The position numbers and the translations under genes are program-made. Shown piece by piece: positions 8,768 to 18,183 of a stretch of 64,000 nucleotides of DNA (position 1 is its first letter; each line of letters begins with the position of its first letter). The stretch covers positions 5,208,001-5,272,000 of the forward strand of contig JAXMBC010000001.1 in assembly GCA_046350055.1 (NCBI GenBank), written 5' to 3'. Origin of the DNA: JAEUIE01 sp046350055 (GTDB taxonomy: Bacteria; Planctomycetota; Planctomycetia; Gemmatales; HRBIN36). Under the pieces are notes generated by a model that saw only the letters and a program-made list of their open reading frames with translations, did no database searches and was not told the DNA's origin.

Positions 8768-9603
8768 CATTGATCTAGCATAAGTTGGGGCAGAGCGGTA
8801 AACCAGTGAAGTCCAAGGAAGGATTTTCTGGAGAAAGATCATGCGACGATTCGAGCTCACGGATGAGCAGTGGGAGAAGATCAAGCACCTGCTGCCAGGC
8901 AAAGAAGGCGATTCAGGACGTACGGCCAAGGACAATCGACTCTTTATTGATGCTGTGTTGTGGACGGCCCGCACCGGTGCTCAGTGGCGTGATTTGCCTG
9001 CTCGCTTTGGTAACTGGAACAGCATCTATCAGCGGTTCAATCGCTGGGCCAAGGCGGGGCGTTGGCAGGAAATCTTTGAGCGAATGCAAGATCCTGATCT
9101 GGAATGGCTGCTGATCGATTCGACGATTGTCAGGGCCCACCAGCATGCAGCAGGAGCCCTGAAAAAAGGGGAGACCAAGCGTTGGGACGATCTCGGGGAG
9201 GACTGGGAACCAAGGTCCACATTGCCTGCGAAGGGCTTGGGTTGCCAGTTCGCTTCCTGCTAACTGGTGGCGAAGTGCATGATGTCACGCAGGCGTCAGC
9301 CTTGATCGATGGAATCTCCGCGGAACAAGTCATCGCCGACAAGGGCTACGATAGCGATGCAGTCGTTGAGAAGATTGAGGAGCAAGGCGGTACGGCCATT
9401 ATTCCTTCCAAGAGCAACCGCAAAATGCCTCGTCCCCATGACCGCGCGACCTATCAGGAACGGAATCGGATTGAGCGTTTGATCAATCGTCTGAAACAAT
9501 GTCGCCGGATCGCGACTCGCTACGACAAAACCAGTCGCAACTTCCTGGCATTCCTCTACTTAGCGGGCACCATGCTCTGGCTGGCGTAATTGTCAACACG
9601 GCC
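8757..9603 (+). mobile_element. IS5-family (IS427-like) insertion sequence, complete (847 bp)
   Basis: Terminal inverted repeats start GGCCGTGTTGACA at both ends (13 bp identical). A TA pair flanks each side (8755-8756 and 9604-9605). Removing the element plus one TA restores an uninterrupted reading frame between the two patatin halves (codons GAC ACT AAC GAA), which fixes the boundaries exactly. The clean ends and target duplication point to a recent insertion. Confidence 0.93.
8841..9589 (+). CDS. IS5-family transposase, two frames joined by -1 frameshift
   Basis: The first frame (8841-9263) starts MRRFELTDEQWEKIKHLLP, the usual DUF4096-type N-terminus, and holds the first catalytic Asp (LLIDSTIVRAHQHAAG). 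The second frame (open through to 9589) holds QALGRSRGGLGTKVH, the second Asp (VIADKGYDSD) and the Glu region (RNRIERLINRLKQCRRIATRYDK). The frames meet at a run of six A followed by four G at about 9162-9171; a one-base backward slip gives KKRGDQALGRSRGG, which fits the family. Programmed -1 frameshifting is known in the IS427 group, so the transposase is probably intact rather than broken. Confidence 0.88.
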
Positions 9604-9605
9604 TA

Positions 9606-12019
9606 ACGAACTGGATAAAATCCAGAGTCTTTTCCCGGAAGTGTCCCTGTGCGAATTTGATCTTCTCAAGAAGAACGGCGGTACGATTTGTAATCGCATC
9701 TTTCCATACAACGAGAACATCGTGGCCTTACCACTGATCAATACAAAAGACGAATACACTACGCCCCTCTCTTCATTCGGTCTGGAGAAATACACAGAGC
9801 TTAGGTTGTGGTCCTCGGAGTATGCACTTTACCAGTCCTGGCAGAGAATTGTTGACCAACTCTGGAATAAAGCCAGAGATCGTGGCTTCTGGACCAGCCG
9901 GCTAACGAAGGTAACTGAGCGGCTTTGCCGCCACTTCAAGCATTACTTGTTAATGGATGGTTCAAAAGTCAGTCCTATTGACGCCTCCCGCATCAGCCTT
10001 ATGCTACGACTCAGGAACAAGCTGGGATTGTCGACTATAGATCCGAAAAGTCTGACAACAAAGGATGTTAATAACAGCCTCTATTTACTCCTGTATCCCA
10101 AGAGTACCTTCATATCATCTGTCATGGGCTTTCCTGGTGCAGTTAACTTTCTCAAGAAACACCTGAACGAGACAAGTCTTTTGGATAACGAATTAGTAAA
10201 CCTTCTTTTTACCACAGCTTTCCCTGAGCTGATTTTCCCAATTGGCTATGTTCGTCGCGGAGTTGTAATCCAGGAAGATCAGACCCTGCGGCTCTGGATC
10301 ATTGGCGCAGCGCTAATAGTCTTTTTGCTTTCCTTCTTCAAAGTCGACCTCAACCTCACAGCGATGCAGAATTACTATCGCCGACAACTCGAGGAGGGTT
10401 TTCTCAGATTGCCAACAGACAAAAAGGCATGCGAGAAGTATGGCGAAGGAATTGCGGTTCACAAGGACGATGAAGGCGCTGAGCTTTTCAATCGCCAGCT
10501 CGACATGCTGAAAAGCACCGAAATCGGTTTTCCTTACCCACTTTTACATGGCTATATCAGCCATTTTGAGAGAGGACGAGAACCAAACGCTCAGAAGAAA
10601 CAATTTTTATTCTCCCCACTATTCTGTGGCAGCGAGATGCTCGGCTACGCACCTACGCAGGACTATCAAAACCGCTTTCCGGTTAATATTCATGAAAATG
10701 ACCTCTCACCTCGCGTCATGAACAAGCTTTCTTTGGCTGACGCAATGTCTATCTCAGGCGCTGCTGTAACTCCCTACCAGACTGAAGGCAACTACCTCTT
10801 ATTCTCGCTCATGACCATTCTCAATTTTCGTCTCGGACAATGGTTACCAAATCCTGGGTTTGGCAAGGGTGTATTGACGCCGTTCCCAAAGAATGTGTTG
10901 AAAAGTTATGTGAACGACAAGATGATCTGGAGACGCAGGGATTCCAACAAATGCAAGATGGTTTTCGTCGCGGACGGTGGATATGTCGAAAACCTAGGCG
11001 TTAAGGCATTGCTGGATAGGCAATGTAGGTTGATAGTTGGGCTCGATGCAGGCGCAGATCCGCAAGGCGAGTTCGATAACCTCGTTAACTTACTTCGTCG
11101 TGCGAAAGAAGACGGAATCAAGATTACCTTGAACATGGACCTAACAGAGTTGGCCGCCGACAACGCCGATTGGTTCGCTCTCATTAAGAAGCGATTAAAG
11201 ACTGAGGCAGAGCAGCCATACGAGTTCTTGGGCGACGACGAGTTCTGTTTTGACCCGGTCTTGCCTGCACGGCTGCTTGAGGAAGAATATGGGGCGCTAC
11301 CCCCACCATTCGCAAGGTCGGTTCAGGCTAACGAGTCTGCAAATAGTGGCTCAAGCGTAGAGCGATCAGAAGTGCGTGACGGCACCATGAGCGGTAGCTC
11401 CTCCAGTAGCGATGCAAAGGAATGGAAGCAATTCAGTTCAAGCCATTTTCTATTCTTCAACATTGACTACACTCCACTGGAAATTGAGAGCTGCAACAAG
11501 AGAGAAGGCTTGTTCGTGTACGTCCGCAGCTCACTGACCGGGGACGAGCCGCCTCGACTGCTTTTGGCGCTTCGCAATAGTCCACCATTTCCCAACCATC
11601 CCACAAGCGAACAGCTTTATGATCCAGATTTGGTTGAGCTCTATCGAGAACTCGGGTTGCACCTAGCTGAGAAGCTCTGCCTTGTGATGGACGAGCTTTT
11701 CACTGTTTGGGTTGTGAAGGATAAGCCTGTCGAAGGTAAAACTGTCGAGGGCATTGATGAAGTAAAGCAGCCCAGCATGACTGTGGTTGATTGGGAACAC
11801 AGAGACGCTGACCTCTTTTATCGTGATAAATGCACGAACCTATCAAAGTTCCTCTATACTCTGTCCTGCAGATGGCGGGACCGACGAGATGTCTACCCAA
11901 AGATCCAGGAGATGGTGACTGAGAAACAAGAGAAACTATCTGATACAATTTCCGGAAAAAGCCCCAGGTGGAACCAACCAAAAGGCCTAAAGCGGAAAGG
12001 AAAGCAAGGAAGAAACTGA
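9606..12019 (+). pseudogene. Patatin-like membrane phospholipase, C-terminal half (split by IS5-type element)
   Basis: The frame continues the phospholipase from codon AAC after the element. It contains a further hydrophobic helix (RLWIIGAALIVFLLSFF), the region SLADAMSISGAAVTP, and the catalytic Asp motif FVADGGYVENLGVKALL at about 10965-11015, where DGG is the patatin dyad Asp. The C-terminal part is hydrophilic and ends in a basic tail. Without the insertion the gene (7040-12019 minus the element and one TA) would code for about 1376 residues, an unusually long, multi-pass patatin-like protein. Substrate and partners are unknown. No good start codon with a ribosome binding site is seen near 9606, so this half may not be translated. 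Confidence 0.83.
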
Positions 12020-12476
12020 TACGATCAAGGACAACAGTCTAGGCTGGTTTTCGGAACAGAACACTTCGAAGTTCACAGAGGGGTGGACCTCGTGAAACTT
12101 CTTCAACAGACTTAGAATCTGCGACAGTAATATAGCCTAAATGCAAGACGGTATTTGTATTCGATCGAATACCGATATTGGTAGGGATACCGATGATAAC
12201 GGTATCGTGGATCGGCAGAGTAATCTGTCCATTCTCTATGCCGAAAACTCCCAACTCTCCATGATAAGTAGAGTGGAGAAGTAGGGTTTAAATCTATTCT
12301 GAATCAATGCCGACGCGTGGCCACGCGCTACGAGAAGACGGCAAGGAACATTATCGGTAGGATCCTCTTTGACGCCATCACCAATTAGCTCAAATAACTG
12401 CCGAGGCTTTGCGTCCTTGCCTACTTCAATCAACACGGCCTAAGTCGACTAAGAACGAGATTGGAGAACCAGAAAT
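12020..12476. other. 457-bp stretch without a convincing gene; possible decayed minus-strand frame
   Basis: Two overlapping minus-strand open frames (12039-12254 and 12236-12436) could be one gene broken by a frameshift, but no family is recognised and no start with a ribosome binding site is seen. At 12430-12442 there is TCAACACGGCCTA, identical to the outer right end of the IS5-type element, without other element sequence beside it. Confidence 0.35.
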
Positions 12477-13439
12477 ATGAGAGGGAACATTTTCAATTTT
12501 CGAGTATTGCTGATTGGAGCAATCCTATTAACTGCGGGGTATCTGGTCGGAATCGGGCTCAATGGCTTGGTAGCCATTTCACCAGATCCAGTTCCCCAGG
12601 CAGCCACGCCAACTAACGATGGTAAGCTGCGCATCATCTGCTTTGGCGCACATCCTGACGATTGCGAACTTAAGATCGGGGGTACGGCGGCGCTCTGGGC
12701 AGCTAAGGGACATCATGTGAAATTCGTTTCACTTACCAATGGTGACATAGGCCATTGGGGTATGTCGGGCCCGGCTTTGGCAAAGCGACGCAGTGATGAA
12801 GTACAGCGAGGCGACAAACTCCTGGGTGTGGAAACCGTCATCCTTGATATTCATGATGGGGAGCTTGAACCGTCTTTGACCAATCGCCGAATTGTCACCG
12901 AACTGATCCGTGAGTGGCGTGCTGACATGGTCTTTAGCCATCGTCCTAACGATTATCATCCTGATCATCGTTACTCGGGAGTCCTAGTTCAGGATGCGGC
13001 TTATATGGTAACGGTGCCTTTCTTCTGTCCCAAGACACCTTACCTGACCAGGAATCCGGTATTCATGTATTATGCTGATCGGTTCGAACGGCCCACCTCC
13101 ACGCGAGCCGACGTGGTGGTGAGCATTGATGATTCGCTAGACAAGAAAGTCGCAGCCTTGGAACTGATGGAATCGCAGTTCCTTGAAGGTGGAGCGAACG
13201 GGAACATCAATCTGATTCCGAAAGATGCGGCGGAACGGGAACGTCGCCAAAAGCAGGTACGGGAAATGTTCATAAGCCGAGATGCAGCGACGGCCAAGCG
13301 TTTTGGTGATCGAATGGTTGCCTTATACGGTGCGGAACAGGCTAAGAAGATTAGTCACGCGGAAGCGTTCGAGATTTGCGAGTATGGGACGCAACCTGGT
13401 AAGGAAGAGCTCAAACGGTTGTTTCCCTTTGTTCCGTAA
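12477..13439 (+). CDS. PIG-L family deacetylase (LmbE-like), membrane-anchored
   Basis: The 320-residue protein has an N-terminal hydrophobic segment (residues 8-34) that could anchor it or act as a signal. The LmbE/PIG-L domain follows: FGAHPDD at 56-62 and HPDHR at 161-165, the conserved zinc-binding and catalytic motifs. The family removes N-acetyl groups from GlcNAc-type sugars or related metabolites; the exact substrate is not evident. The ATG at 12477 is preceded by GGAGAACCAGAAAT. It converges with the SDR gene; 13440-13576 shows no feature. Confidence 0.85.
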   Translation: MRGNIFNFRVLLIGAILLTAGYLVGIGLNGLVAISPDPVPQAATPTNDGKLRIICFGAHPDDCELKIGGTAALWAAKGHHVKFVSLTNGDIGHWGMSGPALAKRRSDEVQRGDKLLGVETVILDIHDGELEPSLTNRRIVTELIREWRADMVFSHRPNDYHPDHRYSGVLVQDAAYMVTVPFFCPKTPYLTRNPVFMYYADRFERPTSTRADVVVSIDDSLDKKVAALELMESQFLEGGANGNINLIPKDAAERERRQKQVREMFISRDAATAKRFGDRMVALYGAEQAKKISHAEAFEICEYGTQPGKEELKRLFPFVP

Positions 13440-13576
13440 TGGGCAAGAGGCTGATGCGGTGATGCCGATTTCGTTCTCCACCCCATTTACGAGAAGGCTG
13501 GGTAAAGTCCTTACCATCGCAGGAATACCCCCCTTCGATAATCAGTGTGCAGTAGTGGGAGACCCAGACAATAGAT

Positions 13577-14314
13577 TTAGAGCCGACAAAGCCGTCCACC
13601 ATCGACCCGAATCGCTTCCCCTTGTACGAAACTGGCATCATCCGAAGCCAGATAGGCGATGGCGCCAGCAACATCTTCAGGCTTACCCACGTCGGCTGGG
13701 TTAATGTATTCCACCCCCGATTTGATATTAGGATTGTTCCAGAGCATGGGCGTATCAATCGCTCCAGGCAGAATCGCATTTACGCGTATCCCCAGGGGCT
13801 TGCCCTCAATGGCAGTGGAGCGTGTCAGCGATACTAGCCCCGCCTTGGCTGCAGCATAGGAAGCCACCAGGGGCGTGGTCATCTCGGCATGAATACTGGA
13901 AACATTCACGATAGCTCCGCCAGGGCGCATGACGCGAAAAGCCTGTTTAATGAAGTAGAATGGCCCCAGCAGATCAACCCCTAAGATCTTGAGCCAATCC
14001 TCTTGGGTATGCTCAGCTAACGGCTTGTAGAGTATGAAACCGGCGCAGTTGACTATAACATCGATTCGACCGAAACGATTTATTGTCTCAGCGACCGTTG
14101 CTATCACCTCCGCCTCTTTGGAGACATCACACACTGTTGCCCAGGTCTCCGGAGCACCTGCGGACAGCACTTCCTGAGCAGATGTATTTACTTTGTCCTG
14201 ATGAAGATCAACAAGTACAACCCGGCCCCCTTCGCTACCTATTCTCTTGGCCGCAGCTAGCCCGATGCCACTGCCTGCTCCCGTGATAATCACGATACGG
14301 TCGATAAAACGCAT
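13577..14314 (-). CDS. SDR family NAD(P)-dependent oxidoreductase
   Basis: This is a classical short-chain dehydrogenase of 245 residues. The cofactor motif TGAGSGIG is at 11-18, the NCAG motif near 89-92, catalytic Ser near 139-140, and YAAAK with Tyr153 and Lys157. The Asp at 36 after the second strand (VDL) favours NAD over NADP. The C-terminus GEAIRVDGG is typical. The gene is 28 nt downstream of the DUF1624 gene on the same strand, so the two may be co-transcribed. Substrate unknown. Confidence 0.88.
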   Translation of the reverse strand: MRFIDRIVIITGAGSGIGLAAAKRIGSEGGRVVLVDLHQDKVNTSAQEVLSAGAPETWATVCDVSKEAEVIATVAETINRFGRIDVIVNCAGFILYKPLAEHTQEDWLKILGVDLLGPFYFIKQAFRVMRPGGAIVNVSSIHAEMTTPLVASYAAAKAGLVSLTRSTAIEGKPLGIRVNAILPGAIDTPMLWNNPNIKSGVEYINPADVGKPEDVAGAIAYLASDDASFVQGEAIRVDGGRLCRL

Positions 14315-14342
14315 GGGGCATTCCTTGTCCTTGGAATTGGCC

Positions 14343-15563
14343 TTACAGGTAGCTTAACCAGGGATTGCGATGTCGCTGCTTCACACCTGCATACCATTGG
14401 CATGGCAGGTAGAGAATGATCAGGAGCATGATCCAGAGTAGATAAACCATCGGCAGGCTCACGCCGTATTGAAGCGGAACAATCTTATTAGCGAGATCCC
14501 AGGGACCGGAGTTGGCAAGCGGTGACCAGCCGAACCGCGCATAATCGAGCGCCACTGCTCCGCCGTGAATGAGCAGGATATGCAGCAAATAGAAGAACAA
14601 GGGTACACGACCAAATGTAATGATCAGTTGCACAAACTTGCCTCGCAGCTGGTCGAACAGCGCCAGTGCCATGATGGCTGGGCCAAGGGTCATGAGCAGA
14701 TAGAGAAGCGATGGGGGATATTTTGAACAATTGAGAAAGGACATTACTGTCATAATAAAGGTTGGCTGCACGGTCCATCGACTTGCATCCCCATACACAT
14801 TGACGGCGCGGAGAACGATGAAACCCAGAGTCATCATCATGCCGATCGATAACATGGTATTTCGACGGTGTACAGGCTCCCGCAGCAAGATGGGGCCAAA
14901 GCAATATCCCAGGGCCATCACTCCCACCCAGGGAATAAGGCAATAGCCGGTCTCGAAGGTAACTTGGTAAGTCTCTGTCTGCATGATAATGCCCTTTCCC
15001 CCACTGTGCAGAATGACCCAGAGCAAATTGGGCAAGCCCACCTGGGATGCAGTCAATCCATCAAGCAGATTATGAAAGGCAATCATCACAAGACCAAAAA
15101 TGGCGATGACTGGCATAGGAAGATAGATCAAACCGGCGAGAATAACCATTCCCCAACCCAGGGGCCAGAAGACGCCCGCGCCATGTTCATAGATGCTCCA
15201 GTAAAACATCCATAAAAGACGGATGATCGTCACCTCTAGTAAAGCAAGCCAGAGGCCACGGGTGAGAAGAAACCACGCCAACTCACTTTTCGACTTGCCG
15301 CGCGTGCCGGAGAGGAAGGCGCCGACTCCAGCCAGAAAGACAAAGGTCGGGGCACAGTAATGGGTGACCCAGCGGGTCAGAAATAGGGCAGGTGAGGCCC
15401 GGTCCAGATCAGTAGGATCATACAGGGGAAGACGATCAGAAAAGAAATCACGGACATGGTCCAGGGCCATGATTATGATCACGACACCACGCAAGAGATC
15501 GACGGAGTCGAGGCGTGGTGGTGCAGGTGCCATCGGAGGCGCGTGATTGAGTTGAGTGCCCAT
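14343..15563 (-). CDS. DUF1624 / heparan-alpha-glucosaminide N-acetyltransferase-like membrane protein
   Basis: The polytopic membrane protein (about 406 residues) starts its domain with LDSVDLLRGVVIIIMALDHVRDFF, the N-terminal signature of DUF1624 and related acyltransferase-3-like proteins, including the His of ALDH. About nine to ten hydrophobic helices follow. The start at 15563 was chosen because AGGAGG (15571-15576) lies seven bases upstream; an earlier ATG at 15587 has no such site. The family includes enzymes that move acetyl groups across membranes, but the substrate here is not evident. Probably in one transcript with the SDR gene. Confidence 0.8.
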   Translation of the reverse strand: MGTQLNHAPPMAPAPPRLDSVDLLRGVVIIIMALDHVRDFFSDRLPLYDPTDLDRASPALFLTRWVTHYCAPTFVFLAGVGAFLSGTRGKSKSELAWFLLTRGLWLALLEVTIIRLLWMFYWSIYEHGAGVFWPLGWGMVILAGLIYLPMPVIAIFGLVMIAFHNLLDGLTASQVGLPNLLWVILHSGGKGIIMQTETYQVTFETGYCLIPWVGVMALGYCFGPILLREPVHRRNTMLSIGMMMTLGFIVLRAVNVYGDASRWTVQPTFIMTVMSFLNCSKYPPSLLYLLMTLGPAIMALALFDQLRGKFVQLIITFGRVPLFFYLLHILLIHGGAVALDYARFGWSPLANSGPWDLANKIVPLQYGVSLPMVYLLWIMLLIILYLPCQWYAGVKQRHRNPWLSYL

Positions 15564-15593
15564 GACCGTGCCTCCTGGTGAGGCCATTTTCTC

Positions 15594-15676
15594 CTCCCTT
15601 AGTAAGGGAAGCTTGGGTGGGGTTCATTGATACGAAGAACTGAACCCCTCCAACTCTCCCTTGGAAAGGGGGAGAG
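15594..15676. repeat. Imperfect inverted repeat upstream of DUF1624 gene
   Basis: Two arms of about 33 bp, CTCCCTTAGTAAGGGA...GGGGTTCA and its imperfect complement, can fold with a short loop around 15628-15643. The C/G-rich CTCCC...GGGAG style matches repeats at 28299-28336 and 61522-61563, so this may be one copy of a dispersed family. Confidence 0.55.
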
Positions 15677-15703
15677 AATGAAATGACCAACTTCTTTCTA
15701 GGA

Positions 15704-17494
15704 TTACTCGAAAATCAGCGTGCCAAACTTGTTAAACTCGTGGAATGACGAGCCGACTGGCGCCCATTGCCATGCCGTTTTCTTGTTGTTGTCATAGTCC
15801 ATGCGGTAAAAGTTGGCACGCCAATGTGTGCCAGGCACTGGAGCAACATTCTGCAAAGGCTTCAGCAATTCAAAAGGAATAAAGAACTCAGCCTGCCAGC
15901 CTGACACCACTGCCCCGGAGGCAAGAGTCCCCCCGATCCCTGCTGTAGCCTTTTGAATCTTGCGGCTGCCTTCGTAGTGCCAGGGTCGCCAGCCAAGGAA
16001 TTTGCCATCGAAGTTCGGGATCAGGATCGGCAGTTCCTTGTTCAATGGTGATATTTCGTATTCAAAGTAGGTGGTGTGATGCTGATCGGGCCAGAGAAAG
16101 ACTTCAAAGCAATCTTCGGTCCACAGGTTCTGAAAGTCATCGAGGGTAGCAGTGATCTTCTGATCGGTTGCTTCCATCAACACGTAGAGTCCCGTTTGGG
16201 AATAGAGAAGCTTGATCTTCGTCTCATAGGGCAAGCCGTTTTTGGTGCGGTGAGTCAAGGGTTCCCACGTTGCCTTCTTCCAGGCTTCCGCCTTACCGTC
16301 CCCGGTAACCTTGAAATCCTCCGTCATCTTGACACGCAGGTCGGGTTTTTTCGATTCCTGTGCTGCCACCGATGACAACCCCAACACCAGTTCTGCATTC
16401 TTGCGATAGATCTTCTCCAAGACGTCAGGCGGCAGAAAGATGCCGTAGATATTCCAGAAGCCCTGCAGGTGATGGCTTTCAGCACAGTTGAAGTATTCAT
16501 CATCAGTTTCCAAAAAGCGGTAGTAGATGCGGTAAGCTTCGCGCCGAGGTGTGGTATCGGTGCCAAACATGATCCGGTCCTGATACTTCAGAAAAAATTT
16601 GCGGGCCGTGTAAGGCTGACGGCCCAGTTCCGAGATACGGGCATCGATATCGACATACATATTAGGGTATTTGTCGAGCTTCTCGCCCACAGAAGCGAGG
16701 TCTTCCGCGTTGTTCCCAAAGTGGGTGTTGATAAAAGTGGTGCTTGGATGTTTGGCAATTACCCGGTGGAGCTGGTCCAGCAAATCCTGCCGTTTCGGAT
16801 ACGGATCACCGAAGAAGAGCCAGTGAGGATTGGAATTGAGTTCGTGCCAGCGTTCGTTAAAGCGATTGAGCGGCGTGAAGAAGGCGGCAGGATCGGCAAC
16901 GTGAATGATCACGGGGCGTTTGTGTTTAGCACAGAGTTCCCAGATTGGATCCAACTTGGGGTCATCGACAGCTAGCAGCTTGCCGTTCTTGTACCTGTAT
17001 TTCAAACCGAACAGCTTGTGGAACTTCAGCCCCTTGGCCCCAGCCTGGAAACTCTCTTCCAACCGCTTGGCCTCCCGTTCACTCCAATTGTCATCATCAA
17101 TGCCATCGAAGTTGACGAGGGCAAAGGTGATGAATCGGCCGGGATGGGTCTGATCCAGAGCAGCAATGGTCTCTTTCAACCTGTCACCCCAACCACCGTC
17201 GAGATTGACCACCGTCTTCACACCCGCTTCGTTCATCTCGGTAAGGTACTTCTGCACCTTGGCCGGTGTCAGTGATTGCTTGCCACCGCCTAGGTGGTTG
17301 TGGATGTCAATCACGGGATAGCGAGGCTTTTCGACAAGGGTGGTCTTGGTCACCATCATGGAGCGTGGCTCCCAGTCTTTTAGCTTGAGATCTCGGATAT
17401 CGTCAGGAGCTTGAGCACGAAGGGTTGGTGTCGTGACGAGATGAATCGAGAGGAATACTAACAGCATGCATCGTGGTTGCATTGGATTTCTCAA
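15704..17494 (-). CDS. Secreted amidohydrolase with C-terminal CBM9-like domain
   Basis: The protein has 596 residues. A signal peptide (MLLVFLSIHLVTTPTLRAQA) is followed by an amidohydrolase-2 (TIM-barrel) domain: VIDIHNHLGG near 62-71, FHKLFG near 160, IIHVADP near 198, INTHFGNNAED near 260 and MFGTDTTPRR near 315, which give the usual His/Asp metal ligands. From about residue 390 a second domain begins (KMTEDFKVTGDGKAEAWK...TKIKLLYSQTGLYVLMEATD...TEDCFEVFLWPD), with the pattern of a CBM9/DOMON-type sugar- or heme-binding beta-sandwich. The fusion suggests a periplasmic enzyme acting on a carbohydrate- or lignin-derived compound; that is inference. Confidence 0.83.
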   Translation of the reverse strand: MRNPMQPRCMLLVFLSIHLVTTPTLRAQAPDDIRDLKLKDWEPRSMMVTKTTLVEKPRYPVIDIHNHLGGGKQSLTPAKVQKYLTEMNEAGVKTVVNLDGGWGDRLKETIAALDQTHPGRFITFALVNFDGIDDDNWSEREAKRLEESFQAGAKGLKFHKLFGLKYRYKNGKLLAVDDPKLDPIWELCAKHKRPVIIHVADPAAFFTPLNRFNERWHELNSNPHWLFFGDPYPKRQDLLDQLHRVIAKHPSTTFINTHFGNNAEDLASVGEKLDKYPNMYVDIDARISELGRQPYTARKFFLKYQDRIMFGTDTTPRREAYRIYYRFLETDDEYFNCAESHHLQGFWNIYGIFLPPDVLEKIYRKNAELVLGLSSVAAQESKKPDLRVKMTEDFKVTGDGKAEAWKKATWEPLTHRTKNGLPYETKIKLLYSQTGLYVLMEATDQKITATLDDFQNLWTEDCFEVFLWPDQHHTTYFEYEISPLNKELPILIPNFDGKFLGWRPWHYEGSRKIQKATAGIGGTLASGAVVSGWQAEFFIPFELLKPLQNVAPVPGTHWRANFYRMDYDNNKKTAWQWAPVGSSFHEFNKFGTLIFE

Positions 17495-17816
17495 ATTAGA
17501 CTTCTATCGTGTCGCGTGGTTGGACTAAGTCACATTTCGCATTCTGGTCGTTTATCACAATAACTTCAACAACAAACCGAGTCCCTCCCCTTGGAACCAT
17601 GGAATGGAGGCAGACGTCCAAAGATAATCGCTTGTCCGCTCACCACATTACCTGTCCGTCTCAATCGTCCGCGAGAACAAACAACGCCAACCTCTATGAC
17701 TGGCGTTGTCCACTTTGTGTGCAAACCGTTCATAACTTCAATGAAGATATAGAACAGCAAAATACTGCATGATCATCACGCCGAAGACTTATTGCCAATG
17801 CACACAGTTCACGGAT
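17495..17816. other. Intergenic region, nothing recognised
   Basis: Between the amidohydrolase start and the left end of the IS3-type element no gene, repeat or RNA is recognised. The last three bases (GAT, 17814-17816) are the target-site copy of the insertion. Confidence 0.5.
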
Positions 17817-17884
17817 CTGACCTTTCCCCCCAAAACTGATCCAGGCTCAGAGTGATACTCTGAGAGGATCGAGGAGGGAAAGGC

Positions 17885-18163
17885 ATGAAGGGTAAGCGAT
17901 TTTCGGCAGAACAAATCGTCAACAAACTTCGGCAAGCCGAGGTCGAGCTGTCGCAGGGTCAAGCCCTGTCGCAAATCACCAAGGTCTTGGGAATCACCGA
18001 GCAGACGTACTATCGGTGGCGCAAGGAGTACGGCGGGGTGAAGACGGATCAGGCGAAGCGGTTGAAGGACTTGGAACGCGAGAACACCCGTCTGAAGAAG
18101 TTGCTTGCGGAAGCAGAACTGGATAAGGCGATCCTGCGTGAGGCAGCCAACCCAAACTTCTAA
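17885..18163 (+). CDS. IS3-family transposase OrfA
   Basis: The 92-residue protein has a helix-turn-helix of the HTH_8 type (RFSAEQIVNKLRQAE...ITEQTYYRWRKEYGG) and a leucine-zipper-like end (KRLKDLERENTRLKKLLAEAEL). It binds the element ends. OrfB can be reached by a -1 slip near CCAAACTTC just before the OrfA stop, as in other IS407-type elements. Confidence 0.9.
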   Translation: MKGKRFSAEQIVNKLRQAEVELSQGQALSQITKVLGITEQTYYRWRKEYGGVKTDQAKRLKDLERENTRLKKLLAEAELDKAILREAANPNF

Positions 18164-18183
18164 GCCCGCAGCGGAAGCGTCAG

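Noticed and set aside
12430..12442. Second copy of the IS5-type element
   Set aside because: Only 13 bp identical to the element end are present; neighbouring bases do not resemble the element, so it may be chance or a trace of excision.
17509..17772. Small plus-strand frame of 87 codons before the IS3-type element
   Set aside because: No ribosome binding site, no recognisable pattern, irregular composition.
17495..17816. Continuation of the truncated integrase left of the IS3-type element
   Set aside because: Joining across the element with one GAT gives only a few residues (VNCVHWQ) before a stop, with no integrase motif; the catalytic half is not in the window.
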